64,000 bases of DNA, taken from assembly GCF_051912845.1 (NCBI RefSeq), contig NZ_JBNCBU010000004.1, positions 15,235-79,234 of the forward strand, given 5' to 3'. The notes below the pieces were generated by a model. It made no database searches and had not been told where the DNA came from. It saw nothing but the letters and a program-made list of their open reading frames with translations. Of this stretch, positions 60,927 to 64,000 are shown piece after piece (positions within the stretch are counted from its first letter, which is position 1; the number at the start of each line of letters is the position of its first letter). A program made the position numbers and the translations under genes. The DNA is from Tsuneonella sediminis (GTDB taxonomy: Bacteria; Pseudomonadota; Alphaproteobacteria; Sphingomonadales; Sphingomonadaceae).

Positions 60927-61763
60927 TCAGGATTTCAGTCGTTCCGCATGCCAGGCGACGTGCTCGGACATGAAAGTCGAGATGAAGTAATAGGAGTGGT
61001 CGTAGCTCTCCTGCATCCGGATCGTCGCCGGGATGCCCGCCGCCTTGCAAGCATCCACGAGGAGCGAAGTCTTGAGTTGTTCGTCAAGGAACTGGTCGGC
61101 GGTGCCCTGGTCGACCAGCAGGTCGGGTAGCCGTGCACCATCCGCGATCAGCGCACAGGCATCGTACTCGCGCCAGGCGGCGCGGTCGCTTCCGAGGTAG
61201 CCGCCGAGCGCCTTCTCGCCCCACGGGCAGTTCAGCGGGCTGGCGATCGGTGCAAATGCGCTGACCGAGCGGAACCGGCCGGGGTCGCGCAGCGCGATGG
61301 TGAGCGCGCCGTGTCCGCCCATCGAGTGACCGGTGATCCCCTGCCGCGTCATGTCGGCCATCGGGAACTCCGCGGCAACGAGTTGTGGCAGCTCGCTCTC
61401 GATGTAGCTGCGCATCCGGTAATTCGCGGCCCACGGCGCCTTGGTCGCATCGACGTAGAACCCGGCGCCCTTGCCGAAGTCGTAGCCCTCGTGATCGGGC
61501 ACCGCGTCGCCGCGCGGGCTGGTGTCCGGGGCAACGAAGATCACCCCGTGCTCGGCGCACGCCGCACGATACTCGCCCTTCTCGGTCACGTTGGCGTGGG
61601 TGCAGGTGAGGCCCGAGAGGTACCACAGCACCGGCAACTTCGCGCCGGTTGCGTGGTCGGGAACGAAGACCGAAAACGTCATCTCGGTCCCCGTCTCGCG
61701 CGAGGCGTGCCGGTAGACGCCCTGCGTGCCGCCGTGGCTTCTGTTCGCCGAAACCTGCTCCAT
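60927..61763 (-). CDS. fghA: S-formylglutathione hydrolase
   Basis: Hydrolyses S-formylglutathione to formate and glutathione, the second step of formaldehyde detoxification. It is 278 residues, an esterase-D type alpha/beta hydrolase. LWYLSGLTCTHANV, APDTSPRGDAVP, the nucleophile GHSMGGHGAL, and SYDHSYYFI with the catalytic His. ATG 61763 overlaps the adhC stop by one base (TGATG), so the two enzymes are co-translated. Confidence 0.96.
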   Translation of the reverse strand: MEQVSANRSHGGTQGVYRHASRETGTEMTFSVFVPDHATGAKLPVLWYLSGLTCTHANVTEKGEYRAACAEHGVIFVAPDTSPRGDAVPDHEGYDFGKGAGFYVDATKAPWAANYRMRSYIESELPQLVAAEFPMADMTRQGITGHSMGGHGALTIALRDPGRFRSVSAFAPIASPLNCPWGEKALGGYLGSDRAAWREYDACALIADGARLPDLLVDQGTADQFLDEQLKTSLLVDACKAAGIPATIRMQESYDHSYYFISTFMSEHVAWHAERLKS

Positions 61764-62875
61764 CAATAGACCACGACCGAACGGATGCTCTCGCCCGCGT
61801 GCATCAGGTCGAAGCCCTTGTTGATCTCATCAAGGCTGAGGATATGGGTGATCATCGGGTCGATCGCGATCTGGCCGTCCATGTACATGTCGACGATCTT
61901 GGGCACGTCGGTGCGGCCCTTGGCCCCGCCGAACGCGGTGCCGCGCCAGTTGCGCCCGGTGACGAGCTGGAACGGGCGGGTCGCGATCTCCTTGCCCGCC
62001 TCGGCCACGCCGATGATGATCGAGGTCCCCCAGCCGCGGTGGCAGCATTCGAGCGCGGTGCGCATGACCTCGACATTGCCCGTGCAATCGAAGCTGTAAT
62101 CGGCCCCGCCGTCGGTGATCTCGGCGATCCTTGCGATCGTCTCCTCGCGAGAGAGGCCCTTGGTGTTGAGGAAGTCGGTCATGCCGAACTGCCTGCCCCA
62201 CGCCTCGCGCTCGGGGTTGATGTCGATGCCCACGATCCTGCCCGCGCCCGCGAGCTTCGCGCCCTGGATCACGTTGAGCCCGATCCCGCCAAGGCCGAAC
62301 ACCACGACATTGTCGCCCGGCTCGACCTTGGCGGTGTTGAGTACCGCGCCCACCCCGGTGGTCACCCCGCAGCCGATGTAGCAGCTGGTCTGGAACGGGG
62401 CGTCCTCGCGGATCTTCGCCACCGCGATCTCGGGCAGGACGGTGAAGTTCGAGAACGTCGAGCAGCCCATGTAGTGATAAATCGGCTGCCCCTTGTACGA
62501 AAACCGCGTGGTTCCGTCGGGCATCAGCCCCTTGCCCTGCGTCGCGCGGATCGCGGTGCACAGGTTCGACTTGCCCGAAAGGCACGTTTTGCACTTCCCG
62601 CATTCGGGCGTGTAGAGCGGGATCACGTGGTCGCCCGGCTTGACCGAGGTCACCCCGGCCCCGACTTCGCGCACCACGCCTGCGCCCTCGTGCCCGAGGA
62701 CGCTGGGGAAGATCCCCTCGCTGTCGAACCCGTCGAGCGTGTAGGCGTCGGTGTGGCAGATGCCGGTCGCCATGATCTCGACCAGCACTTCGCCTTCCTT
62801 CGGCCCCTCGAGGTCGAGTTCGACGATCTCGAGCGGCTTCCTGGCTTCGAACGCGACGGCGGCGCGGGTCTTCAT
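61763..62875 (-). CDS. adhC: S-(hydroxymethyl)glutathione dehydrogenase / class III alcohol dehydrogenase
   Basis: Oxidises S-hydroxymethylglutathione with NAD, the first step of glutathione-dependent formaldehyde removal; it also reduces S-nitrosoglutathione. It is 370 residues. GICHTDAYTLDG and LGHEGAGVV bind catalytic zinc, CGKCKTCLSGKSNLC the structural zinc, and VFGLGGIGLNVIQGA is the NAD loop. The 84-base gap upstream probably holds its promoter, but no convincing boxes were seen. Confidence 0.96.
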   Translation of the reverse strand: MKTRAAVAFEARKPLEIVELDLEGPKEGEVLVEIMATGICHTDAYTLDGFDSEGIFPSVLGHEGAGVVREVGAGVTSVKPGDHVIPLYTPECGKCKTCLSGKSNLCTAIRATQGKGLMPDGTTRFSYKGQPIYHYMGCSTFSNFTVLPEIAVAKIREDAPFQTSCYIGCGVTTGVGAVLNTAKVEPGDNVVVFGLGGIGLNVIQGAKLAGAGRIVGIDINPEREAWGRQFGMTDFLNTKGLSREETIARIAEITDGGADYSFDCTGNVEVMRTALECCHRGWGTSIIIGVAEAGKEIATRPFQLVTGRNWRGTAFGGAKGRTDVPKIVDMYMDGQIAIDPMITHILSLDEINKGFDLMHAGESIRSVVVY

Positions 62876-62959
62876 CGGGCTACTCCTGGCGCTAGGGGTT
62901 CAGCAAACCCGTCCGTTACGCCATGGAACCCGCCTGTCCAATGCCCTCGCCCGGCAAGC

Positions 62960-63832
62960 TTACTTGAGGGTCCGGATGATCCCGCTGAAATCGACCTCGG
63001 CGTTGCCCGCGCCGACGAAGTCCTCGTAAAGCGCCCGCGCGCGCTGGGCGAGCGGGACGGCGGCATCGGCACCTTCGGCGGCATCCATCGCCAGGCGCAG
63101 GTCCTTGAGCATGAGGCCGGCCGCGAACCCGCCCGTGTACCCGTTGTCGGCGGGGGTCGTCGGACCGACGCCCGGAACCGGGCAATAGCTCGTCATCGAC
63201 CAGCACTGGCCGCTGCTGACGCTCGAGATGTCGTAGAACGTCTGCGGGTCGAGACCCAGCTTCTCGGCCATCGCGAACGCTTCGCAAGTGCCGATCATGT
63301 GGATGCCGAGCAGCATGTTGTTGCAGATCTTGGCCGCCTGACCGTTCCCGGCGGCGCCCGCGTGGATCACCGCCTTGCCCATGCCCTCGAGAATGGGTCT
63401 GGCGCGCTCGAACGCCGTGTCGGAGCCGCCGACCATGAACGTCAGGGTGCCGGCGTTCGCCGCCGCGATGCCGCCGCTGACGGGCGCGTCGACCATGTCG
63501 TAACCTGCGTCCTCCGCCGCCGCGATCACCTCGCGCGCGGTGGCGACGTCGATCGTCGAACAATCGAGCAGGATCGCACCCTTGGGCGCGTGGCCGATCA
63601 CGCTGTTCGTATAGACCGATTGCACGATCTGGCCATTGGGCAGCATCGTCACCACCGCTTCGGCTTCCTCGCAGGCCGCCGCCGCATCGGTGAAGGTCTG
63701 GCAGCCGTGGTCGCGTGCCGCGTCGAGCGCCGCTTCAGAGAGGTCGAACGCGCTCAGGTTGTGGCCCGCCTTGACGAGGTTCGCGGCCATCCCGCCGCCC
63801 ATGTTGCCGAGACCGATAAAGGCGATCTTCAT
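62960..63832 (-). CDS. mmsB: 3-hydroxyisobutyrate dehydrogenase
   Basis: Oxidises 3-hydroxyisobutyrate to methylmalonate semialdehyde in valine breakdown. It is 290 residues. FIGLGNMGGGMAANLVKAGH is the NAD loop, DAPVSGGIAAANAGTLTFM the substrate loop, and GNGQAAKICNNMLLG carries the catalytic Lys. It is 25 bases after an isobutyryl-CoA-dehydrogenase-like gene on the same strand, an arrangement typical of valine catabolic operons. Confidence 0.95.
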   Translation of the reverse strand: MKIAFIGLGNMGGGMAANLVKAGHNLSAFDLSEAALDAARDHGCQTFTDAAAACEEAEAVVTMLPNGQIVQSVYTNSVIGHAPKGAILLDCSTIDVATAREVIAAAEDAGYDMVDAPVSGGIAAANAGTLTFMVGGSDTAFERARPILEGMGKAVIHAGAAGNGQAAKICNNMLLGIHMIGTCEAFAMAEKLGLDPQTFYDISSVSSGQCWSMTSYCPVPGVGPTTPADNGYTGGFAAGLMLKDLRLAMDAAEGADAAVPLAQRARALYEDFVGAGNAEVDFSGIIRTLK

Positions 63833-63857
63833 CTGGAAATTCTCCCGTTCGCGCCGT

Positions 63858-64000
63858 TCATTGCCGGATGAGTTCCCGGCCGACGATCATGCGCATGACC
63901 TGGTTGGTTCCTTCTAGGATCGAGTGGACGCGCAGATCGCGCCAGAAGCGCTCGATCGGGTAGTCCTTCAAGTAGCCGTAGCCGCCGAACAGCTGGAGCG
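63858..64000 (-). CDS. Acyl-CoA dehydrogenase, C-terminal fragment (isobutyryl-CoA dehydrogenase-like), cut by window edge
   Basis: The last 46 codons and stop of an acyl-CoA dehydrogenase: LQLFGGYGYLKDYPIERFWR, then HSILEGTNQVMRMIVGRELI. The ILEGTNQVMR motif, and mmsB directly downstream, point to isobutyryl-CoA dehydrogenase of valine catabolism. The rest lies beyond the window. Confidence 0.88.
   Translation of the reverse strand, partial: LQLFGGYGYLKDYPIERFWRDLRVHSILEGTNQVMRMIVGRELIRQ

Noticed and set aside
61649..63871. Plus-strand open frame of about 740 codons
   Set aside because: It is antisense to fghA, adhC and mmsB, all with complete catalytic motifs. No recognisable protein features.

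Overview
The window is a GC-rich bacterial chromosome segment that looks alphaproteobacterial and most likely sphingomonad (Sphingomonadales, possibly Erythrobacteraceae). The reasons are the hemC/tsaD-gpsA neighbourhood, a very long TonB-dependent receptor set among many acyl-CoA dehydrogenases, a glgP-glgB-glgC-glgA-pgm-glgX operon, a CysNC fusion and very tight gene packing with 4-base start/stop overlaps. Taxonomy is inferred from gene content only. No RNA genes, insertion sequences, phage genes or CRISPR arrays were recognised. No gene-free stretch exceeds about 210 bases.

Layout. (1) 1-5420: housekeeping. hemC (cut by the window edge) is divergent from tsaD-gpsA, followed by a flippase, a membrane-anchored helix-hairpin-helix protein and a lone receiver-domain protein. 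(2) 5481-8372: glutaryl-CoA dehydrogenase, maleylacetoacetate isomerase and a fumarylacetoacetate hydrolase family enzyme (amino-acid/aromatic ring catabolism). (3) 8445-29125: a large catabolic region with an SDR, three acyl-CoA dehydrogenases, two MFS carriers, a TonB-dependent receptor, a double-headed TetR regulator, an acyl-CoA ligase, a serine esterase/beta-lactamase fold enzyme, a FadB-like fusion enzyme, a thiolase-like protein without the usual cysteines, and acetyl-CoA synthetase. Together these could import, activate and beta-oxidise a hydrophobic carboxylic acid; the substrate is unknown. (4) 29122-32741, minus strand: a TPP-dependent acetolactate-synthase-like enzyme, kynureninase and a monoacylglycerol-lipase-like hydrolase in one operon. 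(5) 32808-45618: a complete glycogen synthesis and breakdown operon (minus) with divergent malQ. (6) 45615-48536: moaA-moaD-moaE-moeA molybdenum cofactor operon, divergent from purU. (7) 49674-55265, minus: marR-emrA-emrB efflux operon, glpK and a split YeeE/YedE pair. (8) 55407-60922: a PaaG-like enzyme, a LuxR-type regulator, and the cysD-cysNC-cysQ sulfate activation operon. (9) 60927-64000, minus: isobutyryl-CoA dehydrogenase (partial) and mmsB for valine catabolism, then the glutathione-dependent formaldehyde pair adhC-fghA.

The best candidates for something not yet described are the catabolic region of 8-29 kb with its tandem TetR regulator and inverted-repeat promoter, the cysteine-less thiolase homologue inside it, and the kynureninase/TPP-enzyme operon. 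The rest is recognisable core or accessory metabolism.
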